From the NCBI RefSeq assembly GCF_045862745.1, contig NZ_BQXN01000001.1:124001-188000 (forward strand): a stretch of 64,000 bases of DNA. The letters are read 5' to 3'. Under the pieces are notes generated by a model, which ran no database searches, was not told where the DNA came from, and saw only the letters and a program-made list of their open reading frames with translations. Below, in pieces: positions 8,556-16,907 of the stretch. How positions within the stretch are numbered: position 1 is the first letter of the stretch; the number at the start of each line of letters is the position of its first letter. The stretch comes from Furfurilactobacillus entadae. GTDB lineage: Bacteria; Bacillota; Bacilli; Lactobacillales; Lactobacillaceae. A program made the translations under genes and the position numbers.

Positions 8556-9527
8556 ATGACAAAAATTGTTTTTATGGGAACCCCGGCGTTTTCAACGCCA
8601 ATTTTAGAAGCACTCATTAAGGACTACGACGTGGTTGCGGTGATGACCCAGCCTGATCGACCAGTGGGGAGAAAGCACGTCCTGACGCCATCACCCGTTA
8701 AACAGGTGGCGTTAGCCCACAACATTGAAGTCCTTCAACCGGAACGGGTCAGCAAGTCACCAGAAATGCAGCGGGTGATCGATTTAGCACCAGACTTCAT
8801 TGTCACGGCTGCCTTTGGCCAATTTTTGCCAACTAAGCTATTGAAGGCTGCACGGTTGGGCGCAGTCAATGTGCACGCATCATTATTACCACTGTACCGT
8901 GGTGGTGCACCGGTTCATTATGCAATTATGAATGGTGATGCAGAAACCGGTGTGTCGATTATGTACATGATTCGGCAGATGGATGCTGGTAACGTCATCG
9001 CTCAAGAACGGGTGGCAATTGGTGACCATGATGACGTGGGGACGATGTTTGACAAACTAAGCCTCGTGGGGCGGGACCTCCTGCTGAAGACACTGCCTGA
9101 CCTAATTGCGGGACCAGTTACGGGAACGGTTCAGGATGAGGCATATGTTAGCTTTTCACCAAACATTAGCCGGGCCCAGGAAGCGATTGATTTTCGACAT
9201 ACAGCCGCAGAAATCGATTGGCAAGTGCGGGGATTGCGGCCGTTTCCAACGGCGTACATGATTCTAAACGGCGTTCGGACGAAAATCTGGGACGTAACCG
9301 TTTTGACGGATCAGCAGACCAATCAAGCCCCCGGGACGGTTGTGAACCGGACCAAACACGAGCTGGACTTAGCGGCCGGTGCCGGCACGGTGATCCGAAT
9401 CAACCGACTTCAACCAGCAGGTCATCCCCAAATGGCCATTACTGACTTTTTAAACGGGGTGGCAGACCAACTGGCAGTTGGCAATGCGGTTGTCACATTA
9501 CCTGATGGAGGATCAATGAATGCCTAG
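8556..9527 (+). CDS. fmt: Methionyl-tRNA formyltransferase
   Basis: This 323-residue enzyme formylates Met on initiator tRNA using 10-formyltetrahydrofolate. The N-terminal formyltransferase domain starts KIVFMGTPAFSTPILEAL. It contains the catalytic/signature block VNVHASLLPLYRGGAPVHYAI (about 103-123, with the conserved Asn, His and SLLPxxRG), followed by MDAGNVIAQE. The C-terminal OB-like domain (about 208-320) includes the RPFPTAY segment that contacts tRNA. It overlaps the rsmB start by eight bases, so the two are translationally coupled. GAGGAAAG precedes the ATG. Confidence 0.97.
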   Translation: MTKIVFMGTPAFSTPILEALIKDYDVVAVMTQPDRPVGRKHVLTPSPVKQVALAHNIEVLQPERVSKSPEMQRVIDLAPDFIVTAAFGQFLPTKLLKAARLGAVNVHASLLPLYRGGAPVHYAIMNGDAETGVSIMYMIRQMDAGNVIAQERVAIGDHDDVGTMFDKLSLVGRDLLLKTLPDLIAGPVTGTVQDEAYVSFSPNISRAQEAIDFRHTAAEIDWQVRGLRPFPTAYMILNGVRTKIWDVTVLTDQQTNQAPGTVVNRTKHELDLAAGAGTVIRINRLQPAGHPQMAITDFLNGVADQLAVGNAVVTLPDGGSMNA

Positions 9528-10884
9528 TAAAGAACAAGCGACGCCGGTGACGAACCCCCGGTTATTAGCCGTGGATGTGCTGACAAGCGTTGCCAACGGT
9601 GGTTACTCAAACTTGGCCCTGAATTCGGCAATCAATGATGCCAAACTAACGGACCGGGACGCTGGGTTAGCCACAACCATCGTGTACGGCGTTTTGCAAC
9701 ACCAATTGTTACTGGATTACTGGTTAAAACCGTTTTTGAAACGGGCCGACCGGGTGAAACCGTGGGTCTTGGTGTTGCTGCGGACTGCGTTATTTCAAAT
9801 GCAGTATTTGGACAAGGTGCCAAAGCGGGCCATCTTTGACGAAACGATCAACATCGCAAAGCTCCGCGGTCACGAAGGCATTCGCCGGTTTGTGACGGGT
9901 GTTCTGCATGCGATTGCGCGTGATGGAATTGCCGATCCAGCCGCGATTAAGGATCCGTTGACACGGACCAGCATCACGTATAGTGTTCCAATGCCATGGG
10001 TGCAACGGTTACGGAAAGAACTTGGCGACGAAAAAGCGCACCAAATTTTAGCAAGTATTAACGAACCAGCTGTGCAATCAGTCCGGGTGAACGCGGCGTT
10101 TGGTCAGCGTGACGCCGTTCTTGAAGCGTTGACAACAGCAGGTTTGACCTATGTAGATAGTCCAGTCAGTGCGGCTGGACTGCGCATTACAGGTGGTCAT
10201 CCGGCTTCATCGCAAGCATTTCGTGACGGGGCCATCACCATTCAGGATGAAAGTGCGATGCTCCCTGTGGAAGCGTTAGCCTTAATGCCAGACGATCAGG
10301 TATTAGACGCCTGTGCAGCACCTGGCGGAAAGACTACCCAAATTGCCGAAGCATTAACCGGTACGGGTCACGTGACGGCACTTGATCTTTACGCGCATAA
10401 GGTTGCGTTGATCAAAGCAAATGCGCGCCGGATGCACGTCGGCGACCGGGTCAGTGCGGTTCAACTGGATGCCAACCAGGCGGGTGATCAGTTTGCACCA
10501 GAAACGTTTGATAAGATCCTGGTGGACGCCCCCTGTTCAGGGCTGGGGCTTCTTCGCCGGAAGCCAGAAATTCGTTACGCAAAAACGTTAACGGATAGTG
10601 CCGCACTTCAGAAAATTCAGCTGGGAATTCTTGATGCAGTTGCACCACTCGTAAAGAAAACCGGTATAATAGCTTACAGCACCTGCACAATTTTGAAGCA
10701 GGAAAATGATGATGTGGCAGCGGCGTTTATCGCAGCACATCCGGAATTTGAACCAGTAATGGTCCAAACTACCCGGAACTTAAAGGCCGATCGGACGACC
10801 CCGTGGTTGACGATCTATCCCGATGATTTTGGTTCGGACGGCTTTTTTGTGAGTGCGTTTAGACGGCGTGAGGCGCACAATTAG
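9520..10884 (+). CDS. rsmB: 16S rRNA (cytosine(967)-C(5))-methyltransferase RsmB
   Basis: This 454-residue enzyme (also called Sun) makes m5C967 in 16S rRNA. The N-terminal NusB-like domain (about 10-140, NPRLLAVDVLTSVANGGYSN...) is followed by the SAM-dependent methyltransferase fold. The SAM loop is LDACAAPGGKTTQIAEAL (about 262). The first catalytic motif is DAPCSGLGLLRRKPEIR (about 335) and the second is YSTCTILKQEND (about 384). Both catalytic cysteines are present. The presence of the NusB domain distinguishes it from the RsmF-type paralogue at 58548. Overlap with fmt and a 12-base gap to stp place it inside the operon. Confidence 0.96.
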   Translation: MPSKEQATPVTNPRLLAVDVLTSVANGGYSNLALNSAINDAKLTDRDAGLATTIVYGVLQHQLLLDYWLKPFLKRADRVKPWVLVLLRTALFQMQYLDKVPKRAIFDETINIAKLRGHEGIRRFVTGVLHAIARDGIADPAAIKDPLTRTSITYSVPMPWVQRLRKELGDEKAHQILASINEPAVQSVRVNAAFGQRDAVLEALTTAGLTYVDSPVSAAGLRITGGHPASSQAFRDGAITIQDESAMLPVEALALMPDDQVLDACAAPGGKTTQIAEALTGTGHVTALDLYAHKVALIKANARRMHVGDRVSAVQLDANQAGDQFAPETFDKILVDAPCSGLGLLRRKPEIRYAKTLTDSAALQKIQLGILDAVAPLVKKTGIIAYSTCTILKQENDDVAAAFIAAHPEFEPVMVQTTRNLKADRTTPWLTIYPDDFGSDGFFVSAFRRREAHN

Positions 10885-10896
10885 GGTGATTAAGAT

Positions 10897-11646
10897 ATGC
10901 AAGTAGCTTACTTAACGGATGTCGGTCGACGCCGTGATAACAACCAGGATTTTGTTGGGACGTTTAAAAACCTTGCGGGTCTTGATTTTGCAATGGTTGC
11001 AGACGGGATCGGTGGTCACCAGGGTGGGGACGTGGCCTCGTCAATGGCCGTTTCTCACATGGGGAGCCGGTTTGAAGAGACCCGTTTTACGGATCCAGGC
11101 ACTGCGGCCAAGTGGCTGTCCAGTGAGGCACAACAGGAAAATGACACGATTGTTGCAAAAGCGCAGCAATACCGTGATTTGAACGGGATGGGGACCACCA
11201 TTGTGGCCGCCATCATCTTTGATGAACAATTCTTGTTGGCAAACATTGGTGATTCCCGCGGATATTTGCTGCGAAATGGCAAGCTGGATCAGCTCACTGA
11301 GGATCATTCTTTGGTGAATGAGTTGGTTAAAATGGGGCAATTGAGCATTGAGGATGCACAACGGCATCCCGATAAAAATATCATTACAAGAACGTTGGGG
11401 ATTAATGACGAAGCTGACATCGACATTAACTTGTATCATGCGTTACCTGGTGATCTTGTGATGTTGTGTTCTGATGGGTTGACCAACATGGTTCCCGATG
11501 ACAAGATCCATGAAGTGTTGACAGCTACGACACCAACGTTACAAGAAAAGTGTCAAACATTGGTCAACCTGGCCAATGAAGCCGGTGGTCGGGATAATAT
11601 CACCGTGCTGCTGATGGCAGCAGATCGTGAGGTGTCAACATCATGA
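10897..11646 (+). CDS. stp: PP2C-type serine/threonine protein phosphatase
   Basis: This 249-residue metal-dependent phosphatase (Stp/PrpC/PphA) reverses phosphorylation by the adjacent PASTA kinase. The PP2C motifs are in order: TDVGRRRDNNQDF (Arg and metal Asp), VADGIGGHQGGDVAS (about 35-49), GMGTTIVAAI, NIGDSRGYLLRNG, TEDHSLVNELV, RTLGI, DLVMLCSDGLTNMV and GRDNITVLL. There is no membrane segment, so it is cytosolic. Its stop overlaps the kinase ATG (ATGA overlap at 11643), the standard arrangement for this pair in Gram-positive bacteria. Confidence 0.96.
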   Translation: MQVAYLTDVGRRRDNNQDFVGTFKNLAGLDFAMVADGIGGHQGGDVASSMAVSHMGSRFEETRFTDPGTAAKWLSSEAQQENDTIVAKAQQYRDLNGMGTTIVAAIIFDEQFLLANIGDSRGYLLRNGKLDQLTEDHSLVNELVKMGQLSIEDAQRHPDKNIITRTLGINDEADIDINLYHALPGDLVMLCSDGLTNMVPDDKIHEVLTATTPTLQEKCQTLVNLANEAGGRDNITVLLMAADREVSTS

Positions 11647-13625
11647 GACCTAATTACACGGTTGCGGGTCGCTACCGAATCATCAAACCACTTGGTGAAG
11701 GTGGAATGGCAGATGTGTACCTCGCACACGACCTGATTTTGGATCGGGACGTGTCCGTGAAACTATTACGGTTAGACCTTCGCGATGATCCGGCAACGGT
11801 TCGGCGTTTCCAGCGTGAAGCGATGGCGGCTAGTGAACTTGTTTCGCCCCACATTGTGAGCGTGTACGACGTGGGTGAAGAAAATGGTATGCAATACCTT
11901 GTTATGGAATACGTGCCAGGAATGGATCTAAAGACTTACATTCGGGCCCACTTTCCCATTCCGTATCCCACGGTTGTTGATTTAATGGAACAAATTTTAG
12001 ACGCGGTGGCCGTTGCACATAGTCACGACATTATTCATCGTGATTTGAAACCGCAAAACGTCTTGGTTAACGATCAGGGCCTTGTGAAAATCTCTGACTT
12101 TGGAATTGCGGTCATTAGTAATGAGTCGTCCATGACCCAGACCAACACGGTGCTGGGCTCTGTGCATTATCTGTCACCGGAACAAGCGCGTGGTGGCATG
12201 GCGACAAAGAAAAGTGACCTGTATGCGTTGGGAATCATCCTGTACGAGCTCTTGACGGGGAGTGTTCCGTTTGAGGGTGAAACGGCGGTGTCCGTTGCAT
12301 TGAAACATTCACAAAGCGAAATGCCGTCCGTTCGTGACTTTGATGACCGGATTCCCCAGGCGCTAGAAAACGTGGTGTTACAGGCGACAGCTAAGGATCC
12401 GGCAGCGCGGTATGCTTCTGTTGAAGCAATGGCGGCCGACCTTTCGACAGCACTATCACCTGAACGAAGTGGTGAACGGCGGTTTGAGCCAATCGTGACG
12501 GATGGGGCAACCAAGGTGATTCCCATTAAGGACATCAAGGCGGCCGCACAACAGATGGAACGAAGCACAACACAAGAAACCGGTCCTGTGCCAACGGTGA
12601 CCGAAAAAGCACCAACCAAAAAGCGAAAGCGAATTGGTTGGTGGATCGCTGGCATTATCTGTGCGCTTCTTGTCATCCTCTTAGCCTGGTTGTGGTTCCA
12701 GCCTAACCAGGCAACGGTCCCAAACGTGGCCGGAATGTCGACTAGCCGCGCTGAAACAACGTTAAAAAATAGTAACCTCACGATTGGTAAAACGACAAAG
12801 CAAACGAGTGACACCATGGCCAGCGGGAAGGTCATTAAGACGACACCGAAAATTGGTCGCCAGGTGAAAGCCAATGCCAAGATTGATCTTGTGGTCAGTT
12901 CAGGCGTTAAAAAAGTGAGCGTGGATGATTACACCGGTGAGGATTACAGTACGGCCCGTCGTAAATTGATTAAGCAAGGACTAAACGTTAAGAAGGAAAC
13001 GACGGCGTCATCGACAGTGGCAAAGGGCGTTGTGATGGAACAAGACATCCTGCCAGGCAAAGCAGTTAAAAAGGATTCAACCATTACACTGACGGTGAGT
13101 TCTGGGGTGAAGCAGGTCACCGTGAAGACGGTTAAAATGCCAGACTTCGCTGGTAAATCAAAGAATGACGTGCAGGACTGGGCCGACGACCACGACCTCA
13201 GCGTTTCGTTTAGTACCCAAAATTCGGATAGCGTTGACGAAAACAAGGTCATTAGTCAGTCACCAATTAGCGGAACAAAGGTCCTTGCTGGGGCGGCGTT
13301 TGCCGTGGTCATCAGTAATGGACCGGCGTTGTCGACCACGCAAGCGACGATAACCATTCCGTATAAGGCGCCTGATTCATCATCAAATTCGGATAGTGGT
13401 AGCAGTAACAGCAGTTCCTCGAGCAGCAGTCCGGCCGAAAACGATGTTAAAATTTACATTGAAGATCACGACAAAAAGATCAGTGATGTTTATCAAGAAT
13501 TACAGATTACAAAGGATACAACCGTGACGCTGCCATTTACATTGGCCCACGGCAAGAGCGGTCGTTACACGGTGGTTCGTGACGGGAAGACCATCATGAC
13601 CAATAACAACGTATCCGGAAATTAG
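11643..13625 (+). CDS. prkC: PASTA-domain Ser/Thr protein kinase
   Basis: This is a 660-residue membrane kinase that senses muropeptides/lipid II and controls cell-wall growth. The cytosolic kinase domain (about 10-270) has the glycine loop LGEGGMADVYLAHD, VSVKLL with the ATP Lys, IIHRDLKPQNVLV, DFGIAV and LSPEQARGG. A Thr-rich juxtamembrane stretch precedes one membrane helix (about 329-352, WWIAGIICALLVILLAWLWF). Outside are three PASTA repeats (about 357-424, 425-493 and 495-562). They are followed by a Ser-rich linker (about 574-592) and a terminal beta domain of about 65 residues seen in lactobacillar homologues. It is co-translated with stp, and rsgA follows after 10 bases. Confidence 0.96.
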   Translation: MRPNYTVAGRYRIIKPLGEGGMADVYLAHDLILDRDVSVKLLRLDLRDDPATVRRFQREAMAASELVSPHIVSVYDVGEENGMQYLVMEYVPGMDLKTYIRAHFPIPYPTVVDLMEQILDAVAVAHSHDIIHRDLKPQNVLVNDQGLVKISDFGIAVISNESSMTQTNTVLGSVHYLSPEQARGGMATKKSDLYALGIILYELLTGSVPFEGETAVSVALKHSQSEMPSVRDFDDRIPQALENVVLQATAKDPAARYASVEAMAADLSTALSPERSGERRFEPIVTDGATKVIPIKDIKAAAQQMERSTTQETGPVPTVTEKAPTKKRKRIGWWIAGIICALLVILLAWLWFQPNQATVPNVAGMSTSRAETTLKNSNLTIGKTTKQTSDTMASGKVIKTTPKIGRQVKANAKIDLVVSSGVKKVSVDDYTGEDYSTARRKLIKQGLNVKKETTASSTVAKGVVMEQDILPGKAVKKDSTITLTVSSGVKQVTVKTVKMPDFAGKSKNDVQDWADDHDLSVSFSTQNSDSVDENKVISQSPISGTKVLAGAAFAVVISNGPALSTTQATITIPYKAPDSSSNSDSGSSNSSSSSSSPAENDVKIYIEDHDKKISDVYQELQITKDTTVTLPFTLAHGKSGRYTVVRDGKTIMTNNNVSGN

Positions 13626-13635
13626 GAGGTGAGTT

Positions 13636-14535
13636 ATGCACGGGCAAATACATCAATTACTAGCAGGCTTTTATGATGTTCAGACGGCAAATGGCGACCT
13701 CTACCGAACCAGAGCACGGGGAAACTTTCGGAAACGAAAGATCAGCCCGATGGTCGGCGACTTCGTTGAATTTAGTGTCGAGGGTGATCAAGACGGGTAC
13801 ATTTTGAGTATTGATGACCGTCGCAATGCGCTTGTTCGGCCACCGGTCAGTAACGTGGATCAGGGCGTTGTGGTTACGGCGGTGGTTGAGCCAACGTTTT
13901 CCGCTAATTTACTGGATCGCCAGTTGGTTGCGCTAGAGAGCCAAAACATCAAACCGATCATTTATTTCACCAAAACGGATCTAGTGAGTGACGAGCAGTT
14001 TGCACATCTGGAAACAGTTGCGACTGGTTACCGGGCGGTGGGGTATGACGTCTTTTTGGTTAAGGATGCGTTTGAATCACAGGCGCTTGCTGATTTATTG
14101 GCGTTATTTAAGGATCAACTGACGGTGTTTATGGGTCAAACCGGGGCCGGGAAATCGACGCTTTTAAACCACTTGGCGCCGGAACTTAACTTAGCGACCG
14201 GAGAAATTTCGCAAGTCCTTAACCGTGGGAAGCATACGACCAGAAAGGTTGGGCTTCTTGCAGTTGGTGGTGGATTGGTGGCGGACACGCCTGGATTTTC
14301 TTCTTATGAAGACTTCGGGATGGACGCCCGTGATCTTGGCGCATACTTTCCAGAAATGGCGACCTTAGCGCCATCTTGCCGGTTCCGGGGATGCCAACAC
14401 ATCAATGAACCGGGGTGTGCGGTAAAGGACGCCGTGGCCGCAGGGACCATCATGGCGAGCCGTTACGACGATTATTTACAATTTCAACAGTTGATTGTGT
14501 ATCAAAAACCGCGTTATGATAAAAACAAAAAATAA
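13636..14535 (+). CDS. rsgA: Small ribosomal subunit biogenesis GTPase RsgA
   Basis: This 299-residue circularly permuted GTPase matures the 30S subunit. The order is an N-terminal OB fold (about 1-70), then G4 (YFTKTDLV, about 110), G1 (GQTGAGKSTLLNHL, about 166) and G3 (DTPGFSS, about 217). It ends with a zinc-binding tail with CRFRGCQHINEPGCAV (about 247-262), giving three Cys and one His. All are intact and the length is normal. An AGGAGGTGA ribosome site lies between the prkC stop and ATG 13636, and rpe follows closely. Confidence 0.97.
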   Translation: MHGQIHQLLAGFYDVQTANGDLYRTRARGNFRKRKISPMVGDFVEFSVEGDQDGYILSIDDRRNALVRPPVSNVDQGVVVTAVVEPTFSANLLDRQLVALESQNIKPIIYFTKTDLVSDEQFAHLETVATGYRAVGYDVFLVKDAFESQALADLLALFKDQLTVFMGQTGAGKSTLLNHLAPELNLATGEISQVLNRGKHTTRKVGLLAVGGGLVADTPGFSSYEDFGMDARDLGAYFPEMATLAPSCRFRGCQHINEPGCAVKDAVAAGTIMASRYDDYLQFQQLIVYQKPRYDKNKK

Positions 14536-14556
14536 GCTCTTGTGGAGGAGAATTTT

Positions 14557-15210
14557 ATGATTAAGGTAGCCCCATCAATTTTAAGTGCAGATTTTGTGAA
14601 CTTTGAACGTGACATTAAGATGATTGAAAAGAGCGGTGCTGACTTGTTGCACGTGGACGTTATGGACGGAATGTTCGTTCCTAACATTTCGTTTGGATGG
14701 ACAACGTTAGCAGCCATTCGGCCAATTACGAACCTCTTCTTGGATGTTCATTTGATGGTTGAAAAGCCTGAACGCTACATTGAACAATTTGCCAAGGCTG
14801 GTGCTGATTTGATCGGTGTTCATGTTGAAGCAACAGAACACATTCACCGGGCGCTCCAAATGATTCGAAATGCCGGCGTTAAGGCAGAAGTTGTGATTAA
14901 CCCAGGCACACCAGTTAGCCAAATTGAACCACTATTACCATTTGTTGACCAAGTGTTGGTTATGACAGTTAACCCTGGTTTTGGGGGCCAAAAGTTCCTG
15001 CACGAAATGGTTGAAAAGATTCAATTACTGAATGACTTAAAGCAAGCCAAAGGGTATGACTTTGACATCGAAATTGATGGTGGGGTCAACGACAAGACTG
15101 TTGTTGATTGCTATAACGCCGGTGCAACGGTGGCCGTTGCTGGTTCCTTTGTTTACGGTGCTGACAACCCAGCTGATGCGATTGCTTCCATTCATAACGC
15201 CACGCGTTAA
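14557..15210 (+). CDS. rpe: Ribulose-phosphate 3-epimerase
   Basis: This 217-residue TIM-barrel enzyme interconverts ribulose 5-phosphate and xylulose 5-phosphate. In heterofermenters xylulose 5-phosphate feeds the phosphoketolase pathway. Motifs are APSILSADF, LLHVDVMDGMFVPNISFG (metal His/Asp), LDVHLMVEKPE, TVNPGFGGQKF (phosphate loop) and EIDGGVNDKT. ATG 14557 is chosen because a GGAGGAG site sits 7 bases before it; an upstream in-frame GTG lies inside that site. The gene lies between rsgA and thiN as in other Firmicutes. Confidence 0.96.
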   Translation: MIKVAPSILSADFVNFERDIKMIEKSGADLLHVDVMDGMFVPNISFGWTTLAAIRPITNLFLDVHLMVEKPERYIEQFAKAGADLIGVHVEATEHIHRALQMIRNAGVKAEVVINPGTPVSQIEPLLPFVDQVLVMTVNPGFGGQKFLHEMVEKIQLLNDLKQAKGYDFDIEIDGGVNDKTVVDCYNAGATVAVAGSFVYGADNPADAIASIHNATR

Positions 15211-15215
15211 GCCAC

Positions 15216-15938
15216 ATGAAATCAATCATGGATGAGCGGTTGCGTGTGCCCCGGGTCAACATCCTGGTTGGTGGTCCAACAAGCGACTGGCCGCAATCAT
15301 TGGTGACCGGGCAGATTTCTGGGCCGTGGATCGGGGTTGACCGTGGGGCAGTTCGCTTACTTGACCTTGGCATTACGCCCGGGGTGGCTGTTGGTGATTT
15401 TGATTCTGCCACGCAAGCTGAATTTGAGCGGGTTCAATCCCAGGTTCCAGAATTAAAGCAGGTGAGTTCCGTTAAAGATGAAACGGACACCCAGCTGGGC
15501 GTGAAAACGGCAATGACCCGTTATGATGCGGCAGAAATTGTCATTTACGGGGCAACCGGTGGGCGCCTTGATCATTTTCTTGCCAACCTTTTTTTACCCC
15601 TGGAGCCACAGTTTGCCGCGTTAACGGAACGGTTGGTTTTTGTGGATCGGCAGAATACGATTCGCTTTTACCATCCCGGTGAGCATCAGCTTGCTAAAGA
15701 GGCAGATAAACGCTACCTGGCGTTTGTCACGCTTGGGCCGGTCACTGGCTTAACGTTAGCTGACGAACGGTATCGGCTGGATCATGTTGACGTGGCACGG
15801 CCAGTTTCATACGCTAGCAATGAGTTTGTGGGCACGACTGCGCACTTTTCCTTTACGAGTGGGGTGGTGTGCGTGATTCAAAGCACAGACCAGCCAGATA
15901 ATCGTGCTGAACGGTATGATTTAAATGCAGACCTGTGA
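15216..15938 (+). CDS. thiN: Thiamine pyrophosphokinase
   Basis: This protein of up to 240 residues transfers pyrophosphate from ATP to thiamine, giving thiamine diphosphate (the phosphoketolase cofactor). Diagnostic pieces are VNILVGGPTSDWP, IGVDRGAVRLLDLGI, AVGDFDSAT, DETDTQLGVKTA, IYGATGGRLDHFLANLFL and, near the end, YASNEFVG. The start is uncertain. ATG 15216 lies five bases after the rpe stop and would be coupled to it. ATG 15228 and a GTG just before PRVNILVGG (about 15246) would give lengths closer to the usual 215-220 residues. No strong ribosome site decides it. It ends the priA-thiN series at a terminator. Confidence 0.93.
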   Translation: MKSIMDERLRVPRVNILVGGPTSDWPQSLVTGQISGPWIGVDRGAVRLLDLGITPGVAVGDFDSATQAEFERVQSQVPELKQVSSVKDETDTQLGVKTAMTRYDAAEIVIYGATGGRLDHFLANLFLPLEPQFAALTERLVFVDRQNTIRFYHPGEHQLAKEADKRYLAFVTLGPVTGLTLADERYRLDHVDVARPVSYASNEFVGTTAHFSFTSGVVCVIQSTDQPDNRAERYDLNADL

Positions 15939-15956
15939 TCAACACGAGCAATAAAC

Positions 15957-16007
15957 AAAAAAATCGTTGTAATTGACTAATGAATAGTCAGTTACAACGA
16001 TTTTTTT
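15957..16007. terminator. Terminator after thiN
   Basis: A 22-base inverted repeat (AAAAATCGTTGTAA...TGACTA with its complement and one mismatch) around a 5-6 base loop ends in seven T. The A-run on the 5' side makes it potentially bidirectional. Confidence 0.9.
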
Positions 16008-16028
16008 GTGAATTAAGGGTAAGAAAAA

Positions 16029-16053
16029 ACGTCACCCATAAATGGATGACGTC
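16029..16053 (-). terminator. Terminator of rpmB
   Basis: On the minus strand GACGTCATCCAT pairs with ATGGGTGACGT (one G-T pair) and is followed by TTTTTT, 16 bases after the rpmB stop. Confidence 0.85.
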
Positions 16054-16068
16054 AGCCGGTTTAAAAAA

Positions 16069-16254
16069 TTAAACCCGCGTAACTTTTCCTGATTTCAACG
16101 TCCGGGCTGAGACCCAAACACGCTTAGGCTTGCCATCAACTAAGATGCGAACCTTTTGCAGGTTAGCCTTCCAGCTACGACGGCTGCTGTTTAAGGCGTG
16201 GGAACGGTTGTTACCGAAATGCGTCCGTTTGCCAGTAATAAAATCTTTAGCCAT
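16069..16254 (-). CDS. rpmB: 50S ribosomal protein L28
   Basis: This 61-residue basic ribosomal protein starts AKDFITGKRTHFGNNRSHA and ends ARTLKSGKVTRV, matching bacterial L28 without zinc-binding cysteines. It is encoded divergently from asp23-fakA, the usual Firmicutes arrangement. GAGGAGGGATG provides the ribosome site. It has its own promoter and terminator. Confidence 0.97.
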   Translation of the reverse strand: MAKDFITGKRTHFGNNRSHALNSSRRSWKANLQKVRILVDGKPKRVWVSARTLKSGKVTRV

Positions 16255-16311
16255 TGTTCATCCCTCCTCTAAGCGGATTTCCAAAGGGAACCACTTTTTT
16301 CTCACCTGACT

Positions 16312-16340
16312 AATTTACCATAGCGACCAAATGAATGCAA
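16312..16340 (-). promoter_or_regulatory. Promoter of rpmB
   Basis: On the minus strand a TTGCAT -35 box (16340-16335), 17 bases and a TAAATT -10 box (16317-16312) lie about 58 bases before the ATG. Confidence 0.6.
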
Positions 16341-16418
16341 TATCTAAATGCCAAGGAAATTTACTTGACAGGCAAAAATGCTGATTTAATCGTGGTCGCG
16401 AGAAGTAATTAGTTAGAT

Positions 16419-16447
16419 TTGCCTTTTTTCGTGAGTGGTTTTATGAT
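16419..16447 (+). promoter_or_regulatory. Promoter of asp23-fakA
   Basis: TTGCCT (16419-16424), a 17-base spacer and TATGAT (16442-16447) lie about 70 bases before the asp23 ATG. Confidence 0.65.
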
Positions 16448-16515
16448 AGCATGATTGAAGATTACATTGCGTAGTTTTACGTAAATTGACTGATAAAGTT
16501 GAGGAGGCCTTCTTC

Positions 16516-16878
16516 ATGGCTGTGAAAATCAAAACGCAATATGGCACCATTGACATCAACAATGATGTCATCGCAACGGTCGTTGGTGGTGCTGCCACTG
16601 ATAACTATGGTGTTGTTGGAATGGCGTCAAAGAACCAAATCCGTGATAACGTCAATGAAATTCTGCGACGCGATAATTATTCACGTGGCGTCGTTGTACG
16701 CCAAGAGGAAAACGGCGTGGCCATTGATGTTTACATCGTGGTGGTTTACGGCACGAAAATTTCTGAAGTTTCAAAAAACGTACAACAAAAGGTTCGTTAC
16801 AACTTAGACAGCATGCTTGGCATTGCAGCCAACTCTGTTAACGTAACCGTCCAGGGCGTTCGGGTCCTGGCGGATTAG
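16516..16878 (+). CDS. Asp23/Gls24 family protein (YloU-like)
   Basis: This 120-residue cytosolic protein is of the Asp23/Gls24 envelope-stress family. It reads MAVKIKTQYGTIDINNDVIATVVGGAATDNYGVVGM..., then the VDVYIVVVYG-type strand and a C-terminal SVNVTVQGVRV. YloU always precedes the fatty-acid kinase gene in Firmicutes, and its precise role is unclear. The ATG at 16516 is chosen over an upstream TTG (16486) because GAGGAGG is placed 8 bases before it. The gap to the next gene is under 30 bases, so they form an operon. Confidence 0.93.
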   Translation: MAVKIKTQYGTIDINNDVIATVVGGAATDNYGVVGMASKNQIRDNVNEILRRDNYSRGVVVRQEENGVAIDVYIVVVYGTKISEVSKNVQQKVRYNLDSMLGIAANSVNVTVQGVRVLAD

Positions 16879-16907
16879 CTGATTGTAGCGAAGTGGGGGA
16901 ATTTGAA

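Noticed and set aside
12167..12880. Minus-strand frame of 237 codons inside prkC
   Set aside because: It is entirely opposite the kinase, with a composition typical of an antisense shadow and no recognisable domain.
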